64,000 nt of DNA from Streptobacillus moniliformis DSM 12112 (lineage in GTDB: Bacteria; Fusobacteriota; Fusobacteriia; Fusobacteriales; Leptotrichiaceae). The DNA is taken from positions 1 to 64,000 of the forward strand of contig NC_013515.1 of NCBI RefSeq assembly GCF_000024565.1, read 5' to 3'. The position numbers were made by a program, and so were the translations under genes. Positions 1 to 8,556 of the stretch are shown one piece after another; position 1 is the stretch's first letter; the number at the start of each line of letters is the position of its first letter. The notes below the pieces were generated by a model. That model saw only the letters and a list, made by a program, of their open reading frames with translations. It did no database searches and had not been told where the DNA came from.

Positions 1-65
1 ATTTTTTTATGCTACTATGTGGTATAAAGAAGAAAGGGATGGATTTATTCCAGAGGTACATATAG

Positions 66-1391
66 ATGTTAGAACCGAGTAAATTATGGGAGGCTTTAAA
101 AAAAACTTTAGAGGATAATCAGATTATTTTTTCTGATTATATCAGTCATAATGTTAGAGCTATAGATTTTAGTAATTCAACTTTAGTATTACAAATTGAT
201 GATTATAGGTCATATATAGAAATAGATAATATTAAATCAGAAATAGAGAAAAAGGCTAATCAAAATTATGGAGCATTGCTTGGAGAAATTTCTATAGAAC
301 TTCAAAAGAATTTTAAAGATTTTTTGAATCCTAATAATGTAAAAAAAGAAAGAATTTTCAATAATCTTAACAAGAAATTTACTTTTAATAATTATGTTAT
401 TGGAGATAATAATTTATTTGCGTATAAGTTGGGGATGGCTATACTTGATGGTAAGTTATCTAATAGTCCACTTATGATATATGGTGATTCAGGATTAGGT
501 AAAACTCACCTAGCTCAAGCTATAGGAAATGAAATGATAGAAAAAAATCCTGAAAGTAAAGTATTCTATACTACATCTACAGAATTTTCCAATGAATTAA
601 TTAAAAGTTTTAGTGAGAGAACAACTATATCTTTTAAAGATAAATATGCAGATTTAGATATGTTAATAGTAGATGATATACAGTTTTTTGAAAATATATT
701 TGGTAAAGGTGATGATAAGATACAAAAGGAATTTTATAACGCTTTTAATACTTTGCATATGGCAAATAAGCCAATAATATTAATATCTGATAAATATCCA
801 GAAGAATTAACTAATGTTGAGGCAAGATTAATTTCAAGATTAGTTTCAGGAGCTTTAGTAGAACTTAAAATGCCAGATAAGACATCAAGAATTTCAATAA
901 TTAAAACTATCATTACTAAAGAAAATATACCTATGGATCAGGAATTAATGTATTTTATAGCTGATGAACTAGAAACAAATATTAGAGAATTAGAAGGATT
1001 TGTTAATACTATAGTTGCAAGAGCTAAATTAATGAATGAAGTAGTTAATAAGAAAATGATAATTGATGAATTAAATAAGAAAATAATTAGAAAGAAATGT
1101 TCTATAACTTCTGATAAGATACTTGATACAGTTTCCGTTTATTATAACATTGAGAAGTCAGAAATATTAGGTAAAAGTAGAAAAGCAGAAATAGTTAGAG
1201 CAAGAGATGCTTCAAGATATTTACTAACTAATATATTAAAAATAACTTTAGGTGAAATAGGTAAAATGTTTGGTTCAGATCATACATCAATAGTTAAAGC
1301 ATTAGAGAAAATAAGATTAATGGAAACAGAAGATCCCAGTAATCAGTTATTAAAGGATATTAAGACACTCAAGTCAAATATAGAAAGTTAA
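66..1391 (+). CDS. dnaA: Chromosomal replication initiator DnaA
   Basis: AAA+ ATPase that binds DnaA boxes and opens the origin. The 441-residue product has a short N-terminal domain, the Walker A loop GDSGLGKTH near residue 140, a Walker B-type segment ending in VDDIQFF, and a C-terminal DNA-binding domain IV with the family signature around GSDHTSIVKALEKI. An AGAGG ribosome-binding site about 11 bases upstream supports the ATG. Only 65 bases lie upstream in the window and no DnaA boxes are visible there. dnaN, yaaA, recF and gyrB do not follow directly: the yaaA-like/recF pair is 38 kb away. Gene identity is very secure. Confidence 0.98.
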   Translation: MLEPSKLWEALKKTLEDNQIIFSDYISHNVRAIDFSNSTLVLQIDDYRSYIEIDNIKSEIEKKANQNYGALLGEISIELQKNFKDFLNPNNVKKERIFNNLNKKFTFNNYVIGDNNLFAYKLGMAILDGKLSNSPLMIYGDSGLGKTHLAQAIGNEMIEKNPESKVFYTTSTEFSNELIKSFSERTTISFKDKYADLDMLIVDDIQFFENIFGKGDDKIQKEFYNAFNTLHMANKPIILISDKYPEELTNVEARLISRLVSGALVELKMPDKTSRISIIKTIITKENIPMDQELMYFIADELETNIRELEGFVNTIVARAKLMNEVVNKKMIIDELNKKIIRKKCSITSDKILDTVSVYYNIEKSEILGKSRKAEIVRARDASRYLLTNILKITLGEIGKMFGSDHTSIVKALEKIRLMETEDPSNQLLKDIKTLKSNIES

Positions 1392-1394
1392 GGA

Positions 1395-1419
1395 GATAAC
1401 AGAAATGTTATCTTTTTTT
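1395..1419 (+). terminator. Intrinsic terminator after dnaA
   Basis: GATAAC (1395-1400) pairs with GTTATC (1407-1412) around a six-base loop and is followed by seven T residues. It begins right behind the dnaA stop codon and separates dnaA from brnQ. Confidence 0.75.
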
Positions 1420-1436
1420 AATGTAGTAAAAAATAT

Positions 1437-1465
1437 TTGTTTTTTTATTTGAAAAATTGTATAAT
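1437..1465 (+). promoter_or_regulatory. Sigma-70 type promoter for brnQ
   Basis: TTGTTT (1437-1442) and TATAAT (1460-1465) are separated by 17 bases and sit 28 bases before the brnQ start codon. Confidence 0.6.
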
Positions 1466-1492
1466 TAAAAGAAAAAATTTATAGGAGATTTA

Positions 1493-2782
1493 ATGAAAAT
1501 AAAAAAAGAGTACATGTATGTTAGTTTGTTGATATTTGGTATGTTTTTTGGTGCAGGTAATTTAATATTCCCACCATTTGTAGGTAAAGAAGCAGGAAGT
1601 GCGGTAGTAATTTCAATGATAGGTTTTGGTATTACATCTACAGTTACAACTATGTTAGGAGTATATTTAGGATTTAAAGAGAATATATTAGGAGAAATAT
1701 ATAGTAAGCTAGGAATGAAATTTACTAAATTAATTTTTTGTTTAGCTTGTTGTGCTATAGCAATAATAGCAATTCCTCGTGCAGCTTTAACTCCTTTTAC
1801 TATGATGATTACAGAAGTTGTTGTTTTAGAAAGTAATGTTGAAATTTTTAAAATAATATATATCATATTATTTTTCTCTATGGTTTATTACCTATCATAT
1901 AACCAAAGTAATATATTAACAGTAATAGGTAAAATATTAACTCCTTTATTACTTGCCCTAATATTTATTATTGCTATTACTACTTTTACTACTCAAAAAT
2001 TAGAATTTTTATTTTCAAATGAAATGTATCAAAGTTTACCTTTATTAAAAGGATTTTTACAAGGATACAATACTATGGATAGTTTAGGTTCAATAATAGT
2101 AGGAATAACAGTAGTAAACATTATTAAAAATAACTATAACTTAAAAGAGGGTGAATTAAAAACTTATGGTAAGGTTGGTGTAACAATTGCAGGTATTTTA
2201 ATGTTTTTAATTTATTTAATACTTGGAGTTATTGGAGCTGGATTATCTAAAAACTACACTTTGGCAACTAATGGAGCAATAATATTAAAAGAAATAGTAA
2301 GACTGTTATTTGGTAATTTTGGAATCTTTGTTTTAATAGCAGTGTTTTTTGTAGCATGTTTAACAGCTTGTATTTCAATACTTACTTTCTCTAGTGAATT
2401 TAATTATGAAGCATTTAGTAAGTTTAAATATACTCATTGGTTGAAATTTTTCATAGGATTATCAATACTTTTATCAATGTTAAGTTTAGATATGATATTA
2501 AAGCTTTCAATACCCATACTTCTACTTATATACCCAATAATACTATCTATATTATTATTAGAAATAACTAATGAAAAAGATAAAAGAGTGTATAAAGGAA
2601 CTATGATTTTCTTAATAATTTTAAATACTGTAACTATTATTAACTCTATTGTATTTAAGTTAGATATAATTACAGGGCAATTGATGAAATTACCTTTCTA
2701 TAATGATAATTTCTCATGGGCAATACCAACAGTTTTGTTTTACTTTTTATTAAAGATAGTATATGGAATAAATAAAAAATAA
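1493..2782 (+). CDS. brnQ: Branched-chain amino acid carrier BrnQ/LIVCS family
   Basis: Predicted sodium-coupled inner-membrane importer of leucine, isoleucine and valine. The 429 residues are almost entirely hydrophobic segments, about twelve in number. The N-terminus carries the family signature FFGAGNLIFPP followed by GKEAG. Length matches the family (about 430-450). An AGGAG site precedes the ATG by five bases. It has its own promoter and lies between terminators or promoters on both sides, so it is probably monocistronic. Substrate preference within the branched-chain group cannot be read from sequence. Confidence 0.93.
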   Translation: MKIKKEYMYVSLLIFGMFFGAGNLIFPPFVGKEAGSAVVISMIGFGITSTVTTMLGVYLGFKENILGEIYSKLGMKFTKLIFCLACCAIAIIAIPRAALTPFTMMITEVVVLESNVEIFKIIYIILFFSMVYYLSYNQSNILTVIGKILTPLLLALIFIIAITTFTTQKLEFLFSNEMYQSLPLLKGFLQGYNTMDSLGSIIVGITVVNIIKNNYNLKEGELKTYGKVGVTIAGILMFLIYLILGVIGAGLSKNYTLATNGAIILKEIVRLLFGNFGIFVLIAVFFVACLTACISILTFSSEFNYEAFSKFKYTHWLKFFIGLSILLSMLSLDMILKLSIPILLLIYPIILSILLLEITNEKDKRVYKGTMIFLIILNTVTIINSIVFKLDIITGQLMKLPFYNDNFSWAIPTVLFYFLLKIVYGINKK

Positions 2783-2810
2783 GATTCTTCTTTTATACAA
2801 ATCTAATTCA

Positions 2811-2840
2811 TTGACAAAATTAGTTAGAGAGAGGTATAAT
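2811..2840 (+). promoter_or_regulatory. Strong consensus promoter for the 2871 gene
   Basis: Perfect TTGACA (2811-2816) and perfect TATAAT (2835-2840) with an 18-base spacer, 30 bases before the start codon. This is one of the best promoters in the window, so the small outer-membrane-like protein downstream is probably abundant. Confidence 0.8.
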
Positions 2841-2870
2841 ACTTATAGGGTATATAAAGGAGAATAATGA

Positions 2871-3407
2871 ATGAAAAAAATATTATCAATCTTGTTAATG
2901 GTAGGTTTAACATCTTTTGCTGCTAAAGTAACAGGACCAAGATACAGAGTGGAGGGAGCTTTTAGTACAGTTTCACTTTTACTTCCTTCAAGGGATAGTT
3001 TTGTGAAAATAAATATAGATGTTTCAGCTTCAGCTTCATTTTTGCCTGAATGGAAGGCTCAAATTAATAGAAAATTTGATATTACTTTTGGACCAAAGAT
3101 TGCAGCTAATCTAATAACTAAAATAACAGGTGATGGAACTGAAATCTTTCCTAATGGAACTATAGGAATAGAAACAGATTTTAATTATTTGGTAAAAGAA
3201 GATGTAAAAGTATATACTTCTATAGAAGCAGGATTAGGAGCAGGTTCGAATATAGTTATAAAAAATAACAGTACAACTCCCGAATTTAAACCAGCAATTA
3301 TAGTTAAATTAGGATTAGGAGCAAAAATAAAAGATAAATACAATATTGGAGTTTATGCAGGATATGGAAAAGGATTACTTGGAATAGAAGCAGGATATAC
3401 ATTTTAA
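2871..3407 (+). CDS. Small outer-membrane beta-barrel-like protein, exported
   Basis: I do not recognise a named family. The 178-residue product begins with a classical signal peptide (MKKILSILLMVGLTSFA, cleavage probably after AA-K) and then shows alternating polar/hydrophobic strands. It ends in an aromatic residue (GIEAGYTF), the typical C-terminal signal for barrel assembly. This fits a small eight-stranded outer-membrane protein of the kind common in Fusobacteria. An AAAGGAG site precedes the ATG. The strong promoter and the perfect terminator on either side make it a single-gene unit. Function (adhesin, porin or structural) cannot be told. Confidence 0.7.
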   Translation: MKKILSILLMVGLTSFAAKVTGPRYRVEGAFSTVSLLLPSRDSFVKINIDVSASASFLPEWKAQINRKFDITFGPKIAANLITKITGDGTEIFPNGTIGIETDFNYLVKEDVKVYTSIEAGLGAGSNIVIKNNSTTPEFKPAIIVKLGLGAKIKDKYNIGVYAGYGKGLLGIEAGYTF

Positions 3408-3413
3408 TAATTG

Positions 3414-3438
3414 GACAGTACATTGTACTGTCTTTTTT
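3414..3438 (+). terminator. Intrinsic terminator
   Basis: GACAGTAC (3414-3421) and GTACTGTC (3425-3432) form an eight-pair perfect stem with a three-base loop, followed by six T residues. It ends the 2871 transcript. Confidence 0.8.
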
Positions 3439-3442
3439 AAAT

Positions 3443-4042
3443 GTTGATGCTAAATATGGATTAGATGCAAACTTTAAACCAAGTGATAAAGGAATAAAAC
3501 AAGCCCTAAGCATAGACTTTGGAGGGAAGAGTAGATATAAGGCAAGAGAGAATGTAGAAGTAATCTTATCATTAGATAATGAGTATAATTTAAATGGCTT
3601 AAATAAAGAAGTATATGGAGTATATGTAGATTATATAAAAGATTCAACAGGCTATAAGGAAAGTATACATAAATATGCAGAGAAATATGATGTAAGTAAA
3701 CAAGATAGTTTAAGAAAAGCAAAAGATAAGATAAAAGACTTAACAAAAGGAAAACTAAAAACAAAAGAAGAATTAGAAAAAGCAATACATTCATTAACAG
3801 TGAAGCCAAAAATATCAACAGAATTTAGTTATGTAGAAGGAAGATTAAAAGTAAGTCCATGGATAGGAGCAGAGTTTAACTTGGAGAATAAACCAAATGG
3901 TGCTTCTAATAATGGAACTACTGAAAACAAAGACTTCGTTTTAAGAAAGATTGTTGGAAAAGGTGGGATTGAAACTAATCAATTATTAAAAATGAAATTT
4001 TTTTTCATAATTATATTGATTTTTGAAAAAAACATGTCATAA
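3443..4042 (+). pseudogene. 5'-truncated outer-membrane/autotransporter-type fragment
   Basis: One frame is open from about 3443 to the stop at 4042 (roughly 199 codons) but has no usable start: the only ATG near the beginning (3441) is out of frame and stops quickly. The translation begins DAKYGLDANFKPSDKG, has beta-strand-like segments, a charged helical stretch near the middle (KKDKIKD/KEELEKAIHS region) and another strand pair ending WIGAEFNLENK, then loses barrel character in its last 30 residues. I read it as the 3' remains of a surface-protein gene whose 5' part was deleted and replaced by the terminator at 3414. A start at 3800 would give 80 residues but has no ribosome-binding site. 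Confidence 0.55.
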
Positions 4043-4068
4043 TTTAGCATACTTTGAAAAGGAGTTTT

Positions 4069-6642
4069 ATGGTTAATATGAATAGAAAAATACTGATGTT
4101 TTTTATTTTGTCAACCCAGCTTTTGAATGCGTTGGGAAGCTATAACAATGGTTTTTTTGATGGTTTTAAAGAAGAGAATCTTACTAAAGTAAAATATGAC
4201 AATAGTACATATCCAACTGAGGGTCAAATTGGAAAACCAGAAAATAATGGTAAGTGGCCAGGAATAGGTCCTAATGGTGAAAAAGAGGGAACAGCTACAC
4301 TTCTTTATACTAGAATCCCGTCTATAATAGTTACTAATGATAATAAGATAATTGTAATGTATGATTTAAGATGGAATAATCCTAAAGATCCAGGTAATAA
4401 CACTAGAGAAAAAATAGGAGCAGATCATGGTAGGATAGATCAGGGTATTTCAATTTCAGAAGATGGTGGTAAGACTTGGAAAACTAAAACAGGAATAAAA
4501 TTTGATGATATTTGGAGATATGGTAAGAGAACAGCTCCACAGAAATATAGAAGAAGATTAATGGATTCTACTTTAATATATAATCATTTAACTGATGAAA
4601 TCCTTTCTTTACATGGTTCTTGGAATGAATTTACTGGGGGCAATTGGTATGCAAAAAGAGAAGATTACTATAACAAAGAAATTTGGGCAGCTTTAATGCA
4701 TAAATCAATAGATGGTGGAAAGACATGGGAAAGAACTCATAAATTTGATAAAAATAATAATGGGTTGTTTAAGGAACATAGTCCAGATAATCCTGTAAAA
4801 GCCTTTCTTGGTGGAGTTGGAACAGGTATAGTTATGAGAGATGGGACTTTAGTAATGTCAGTTCAAACAGCTCATGAAAATAAAGGGATGGGTAAAAAAG
4901 CAATAGGTGCTACCTTAATGTATTCTCGTGATGGTGGAAAAACATGGCAAATGCCAAAGATAGATAATAGTAAAATATTAATGCCTAATAGCTCATCACT
5001 TGAAAATATGTTATTTGAAATGGATGGTAAATTAGTAATTACTGGTAGAGGAATTGATACTAGTAATAACAGTGGTCAAAGAAATAATAAACAGAGAAAT
5101 AATATGAATAACAAACATAGATGGGCATATTATACAGAAGATATGGGTCAAACATGGAAAAAGTTTGAACCATTACATACTTTTCAAACTGTAACAAGTC
5201 AAGCTACACAAGGATCTACACTTTATGTAACACTTCCTAGTGGTAAAAAAGTTATACTTGTTTCAGCACCTAAGGGTAATGGAAATGATAGTTGGAAAAG
5301 AGGGAATTTAGCACTTTATGCACTTTCAGGAAAAGATAAAAATCATATGAAAGAAATAACATTAATTAAACCTGGTTCAGGAAATGCGTTAGGAGCTGGA
5401 TATTCTTCACTTGCATATAAAGGGGGTAATCTATTTGCAGCATATGAAGATAACGGTGATATTTCGGTAAAGAATTTAACAGAATATATAGCGGAAATAG
5501 AAAAATTAGCAACAGAATGGGGATTAGAAGATGAAAGAGCTAAGGATATAAAAAAGGTTAAGGAACTTAAATCTCTAACAACTAAACAAAAAGAATTATT
5601 AGAAAAAGCTATGATGGAAGATAATGATAGAGCTTTTACTGAAGCTATGGTTTTAAATACTGAATTAGAAGAATTAGATAAAAATGTAGCAAAATATTCT
5701 AAAGAATTAGAGGATAATAAGGAAGCACTTCCATCTAGTATTAGAAGATTTAATTCAGCTATAGAAGGTTTAAAAGGAGAAAAAAGAGATAATTTAGTAA
5801 AAGTATTAAAAACTAGGATTATAAAGGCTGAAGTAGATGATACAGGAGAAAATATTAAAGATGTAATGGATTTTGACTTATATAAACCTGTAGCTGAAAA
5901 ATTCTTATACAAAAGAGTAGATATAGCAGAAAATGATGATAATATATTTGCTGGTTTTGGTGTTAAAGTAGGTTCAACTGATAACTATTTTAAATTTGGA
6001 TATAATCATGATATATCTAATTTTAAACTTGGTGGATTCTTTGAAATTTATGAATCAAAAATAAATGCAAGAAATATTTCTGTAGGAACTACTTTTAAGA
6101 CTGTGTTTGAGAATAAGCATACATTTAAAAACTTTATTAGATATAGACATCAAAGTCTGTATAACTTAAAGATAAATAATAAAAATGATAGATATAATGA
6201 TGTTATTTTGCATAATTTAGATTTTTATTCATCATATGAAACTAAATTAAATTTAAATAAGAATATAAGTATAACACCTAAAGCTGGAATTTTACTAACA
6301 TATTCACATGAAGCTTTATTAGATGAAGATGCAAGACTTGATAGAAGAATAGGTGTAAGTACAGATATTTCAGTTAAGGCAGAATTAAAACATAAAAATA
6401 CTAAATTTAAAATTAAACCAGAAATTTTAATAACAGATAATGCCAAATATATATCTCAAACTAATTTATCTAATAAGAGAGATAAAACAGATAATAAAAT
6501 ATTAGAATACAATATTCAATTTGGAATTAGTGCTAAAGTTAATGGTATAAATTTAGATTTAGACTTAGATTTGAATGATACTTCAAAAAATAGAAATAAG
6601 ACTAATGTTAGATTAAACTTTATGAGTGGATATAGCTGGTAA
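4069..6642 (+). CDS. Sialidase (GH33-like) fused to an autotransporter barrel
   Basis: Predicted to release sialic acid from host glycans at the cell surface. After a signal peptide (MVNMNRKILMFFILSTQLLNALG), the passenger has the sialidase RIP motif (residues about 82-84) and four Asp boxes: SEDGGKTW, SIDGGKTW, SRDGGKTW and TEDMGQTW (about 130, 213, 286, 356). A late tyrosine/glutamate segment (GYSSLAYKGG, then AAYED) matches the family nucleophile region. A charged helical linker (about 480-610) leads to some 240 residues of alternating strands ending SGYSW, as expected for a type V barrel. An AAGGAG site at 4059-4064 fits ATG 4069. An in-frame TTG at 4054 would place that site inside the gene. 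Length is 857 residues. The two-domain reading is strong; sialic acid linkage preference is unknown. Confidence 0.85.
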   Translation: MVNMNRKILMFFILSTQLLNALGSYNNGFFDGFKEENLTKVKYDNSTYPTEGQIGKPENNGKWPGIGPNGEKEGTATLLYTRIPSIIVTNDNKIIVMYDLRWNNPKDPGNNTREKIGADHGRIDQGISISEDGGKTWKTKTGIKFDDIWRYGKRTAPQKYRRRLMDSTLIYNHLTDEILSLHGSWNEFTGGNWYAKREDYYNKEIWAALMHKSIDGGKTWERTHKFDKNNNGLFKEHSPDNPVKAFLGGVGTGIVMRDGTLVMSVQTAHENKGMGKKAIGATLMYSRDGGKTWQMPKIDNSKILMPNSSSLENMLFEMDGKLVITGRGIDTSNNSGQRNNKQRNNMNNKHRWAYYTEDMGQTWKKFEPLHTFQTVTSQATQGSTLYVTLPSGKKVILVSAPKGNGNDSWKRGNLALYALSGKDKNHMKEITLIKPGSGNALGAGYSSLAYKGGNLFAAYEDNGDISVKNLTEYIAEIEKLATEWGLEDERAKDIKKVKELKSLTTKQKELLEKAMMEDNDRAFTEAMVLNTELEELDKNVAKYSKELEDNKEALPSSIRRFNSAIEGLKGEKRDNLVKVLKTRIIKAEVDDTGENIKDVMDFDLYKPVAEKFLYKRVDIAENDDNIFAGFGVKVGSTDNYFKFGYNHDISNFKLGGFFEIYESKINARNISVGTTFKTVFENKHTFKNFIRYRHQSLYNLKINNKNDRYNDVILHNLDFYSSYETKLNLNKNISITPKAGILLTYSHEALLDEDARLDRRIGVSTDISVKAELKHKNTKFKIKPEILITDNAKYISQTNLSNKRDKTDNKILEYNIQFGISAKVNGINLDLDLDLNDTSKNRNKTNVRLNFMSGYSW

Positions 6643-6815
6643 TAGCTTAGATCCTCTTATGTATTAAAGGAGGGTTTTATAACACTCAAGTGAATATATA
6701 AAGATAAGCTAATATTTGCTAGTTTTGTTACCCTTTTTTGTAAAACTTGGATTCTATCATAAAATATATATATGCAATAATATAATATTTATATATTTAA
6801 TTAAATAACTTTCAA

Positions 6816-6844
6816 TTGACTATAATCATCTATTATGATATTAT
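6816..6844 (+). promoter_or_regulatory. Promoter for the 6868 haemagglutinin-like gene
   Basis: TTGACT (6816-6821) and TATTAT (6839-6844) with a 17-base spacer, 23 bases before the start codon. The rest of the 6643-6815 gap is AT-rich with a CCTC...GAGG inverted repeat near 6652-6673 that may terminate the sialidase transcript. Confidence 0.5.
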
Positions 6845-6867
6845 GAATTAACAAAATAATAAAATGG

Positions 6868-7665
6868 ATGATAATTATGAAGAAAATGCTTGGTATATTA
6901 CTGATACAATTTTTTTCATTTGCAAGTATTAAAGTAGATGGTAAAAGTAATGTATATGTAGAAAAGAGTAATAATGGAATAGATGTAATAAATATATCGA
7001 CACCATCATCTAAAGGAATATCTCATTCTACTTTTACTGACTTTAATATAGGAGAAAAAGGGGCTGTAATAAATAATTCAAAGAATATAGCAAGAAGTAG
7101 AATAGCAGGATTAATAAATGGTAATAAGAATATAAAAGAAAAGAGAGCAAAACTTGCACTGTTAGATGTAACAGGGGTAAAAGAAAGTAGATTAAGTGGA
7201 ATACTTGAGGCATTAAGTAAAGATAGATTAGATGTTATACTTTCAAATCCCAATGGAATTACATTAGACGGTGCAAATTTTTTAAATATACATAATATGT
7301 CATTATCTACTTCAAAGGTAATAGTAGAAGAAGGAGATATAAAGAGTTTAAAGGAATTAAATAGTAGTGATAATTTAGAGATAGTAGCAAATAGTTTTAA
7401 ATCAGAAGGAGATATAATTGGAAAAGAGATAACGATTAAAACATATGCAGGAGAGGAAGGTAAATTACTTAGTGCAGATATAATAGGTTCAGTTCATGGA
7501 GATGTAGTAAAGATAGTAGCAACGAGATCAGGTATAGGGGTTAAATCAATAGAGGCAAGGGATTTAACTTTAGAATCAAAGGTTCAGGCAGATATAGAAA
7601 AAATAAAGGTAGATAATTTAAATATTAAGGTAGAGGAAGACTTTAAGAATAAGGATAAGATATAA
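6868..7665 (+). CDS. TPS-domain (filamentous haemagglutinin-type) N-terminal ORF
   Basis: The 265-residue product has a signal peptide and the secretion domain of two-partner-secretion exoproteins: the segment VINISTPSSKGISHSTFTDF, a paired NNSKNIARSRIAGLI stretch, and the NPNGI motif near residue 129 with the following ITLDGANFLN. Such proteins normally run to well over a thousand residues. This one stops just after the TPS domain, and an unrelated-looking open frame starts at the same point in another frame (7659-8471). The gene is therefore most likely a decayed or internally deleted exoprotein. No TpsB-type transporter gene is present in the window. Confidence 0.65.
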   Translation: MIIMKKMLGILLIQFFSFASIKVDGKSNVYVEKSNNGIDVINISTPSSKGISHSTFTDFNIGEKGAVINNSKNIARSRIAGLINGNKNIKEKRAKLALLDVTGVKESRLSGILEALSKDRLDVILSNPNGITLDGANFLNIHNMSLSTSKVIVEEGDIKSLKELNSSDNLEIVANSFKSEGDIIGKEITIKTYAGEEGKLLSADIIGSVHGDVVKIVATRSGIGVKSIEARDLTLESKVQADIEKIKVDNLNIKVEEDFKNKDKI

Positions 7666-8471
7666 TTGTTTATCCCTATATATTAGAACATTTAGGATCA
7701 AATTCTGAATCCAAAAATGATATAGAAACTAAAATAAAATTTAAACATAAAGGAAATGTTAAATTTCATTATGGATATATAGAAAACACTAAATATGATA
7801 AAGAAAATATTAAAAAATATGCGAATCGTACAATAGATACACACCTAAATTATTTATACCCATATATAACAAATGAATTAATATATGATAAATCAAAAGG
7901 AAATAATTTTGATAAGATTTTAGATGTTATAGAAGATAATAAAGAAAAGATTTGTAAAATATATGAGATAAATGATAAAGAAAAATGTAGAATAAGATTT
8001 AATGGATATCTAATAAAGAAAAAGTTTAGTGTAGTTAAATATGTATATTATGAAGGAATATTATATGAAATAGAAGATAGGAATATAAAATATAATGATT
8101 TAATAGAACAAGATATATTAAGAAAAATAAATCCAGAACCAATTAAAATTAAAAATATGGATTGGAATAAATATCTTAATATAAGTAATAAGAGATATAC
8201 ACCAAGTTTAAGCTTAGAATATGGGTATAAGGAGATGTTAAATATCTCAAATGTTATAGAAAGAGAGAAATTAAATACGGAATTATCATTAGATTTAAGG
8301 TATAAGAGTATATATTCAAATATAGGATTAAGTACAGATTATAGATATGTTAATCCACATGTTAAAATTGGTATTAATTTTGATGTATCAAGATTAAATA
8401 TAGATACATCTTTAGAATATAATCAGGTGTTTAGGGCTTTATTTGCTATTAGGTTTGATGTAATAAAATAA
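7659..8471 (+). pseudogene. 3' fragment of the haemagglutinin/surface-protein gene, frameshifted
   Basis: A single frame is open from 7659 to 8471 (about 270 codons) directly after the TPS ORF but in a different frame; its first ATG is not until 8157. The translation starts IVYPYILEHLGSN, runs through lysine-rich segments, and ends with regular alternating strands (RYTPSLSLEYGYKEM ... LFAIRFDVIK) that look like the end of an outer-membrane barrel. The frame change near 7660 and the missing central part indicate a deletion plus indel in one long gene. ATG 8157 could give 104 residues but has no clear ribosome-binding site. Confidence 0.55.
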
Positions 8472-8491
8472 ATGTATAATTGAAATTATGA

Positions 8492-8522
8492 AAAAAGGGG
8501 TGTTTCTATAATTCTCCTTTTT
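8492..8522 (+). terminator. Terminator-like hairpin before mutS
   Basis: AAAAAGGGG (8492-8500) pairs with CTCCTTTTT (8514-8522), one G-T pair, 13-base loop. It ends the decayed surface-gene transcript. A TATAAT at 8527-8532 just after it is the likely -10 for mutS; I see no good -35. Confidence 0.55.
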
Positions 8523-8556
8523 ATGATATAATGAAAAGAAAAAAAGGAGTAAAAAA

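Noticed and set aside
1-65. Replication origin upstream of dnaA
   Set aside because: Only 65 bases are present and no DnaA-box pattern is visible, so no origin can be claimed.
3474-3818. Leucine-rich minus-strand ORF of 114 codons
   Set aside because: It is an antisense shadow of the outer-membrane fragment on the + strand; runs of Leu arise from reverse reading of AT-rich codons.
4054-4068. TTG at 4054 as start of the sialidase gene
   Set aside because: The AAGGAG site would lie inside the coding sequence; ATG 4069 follows it directly and yields a signal peptide.
5343-5912. 189-codon minus-strand ORF inside the sialidase gene
   Set aside because: Serine/leucine-rich antisense shadow with no start signals; the + strand gene is clear.
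6697-6747. Possible shared element with 61048-61097 (both end GTTAC followed by a T run)
   Set aside because: Only the last 15 or so bases resemble each other; the stems differ, so chance terminator similarity is enough.
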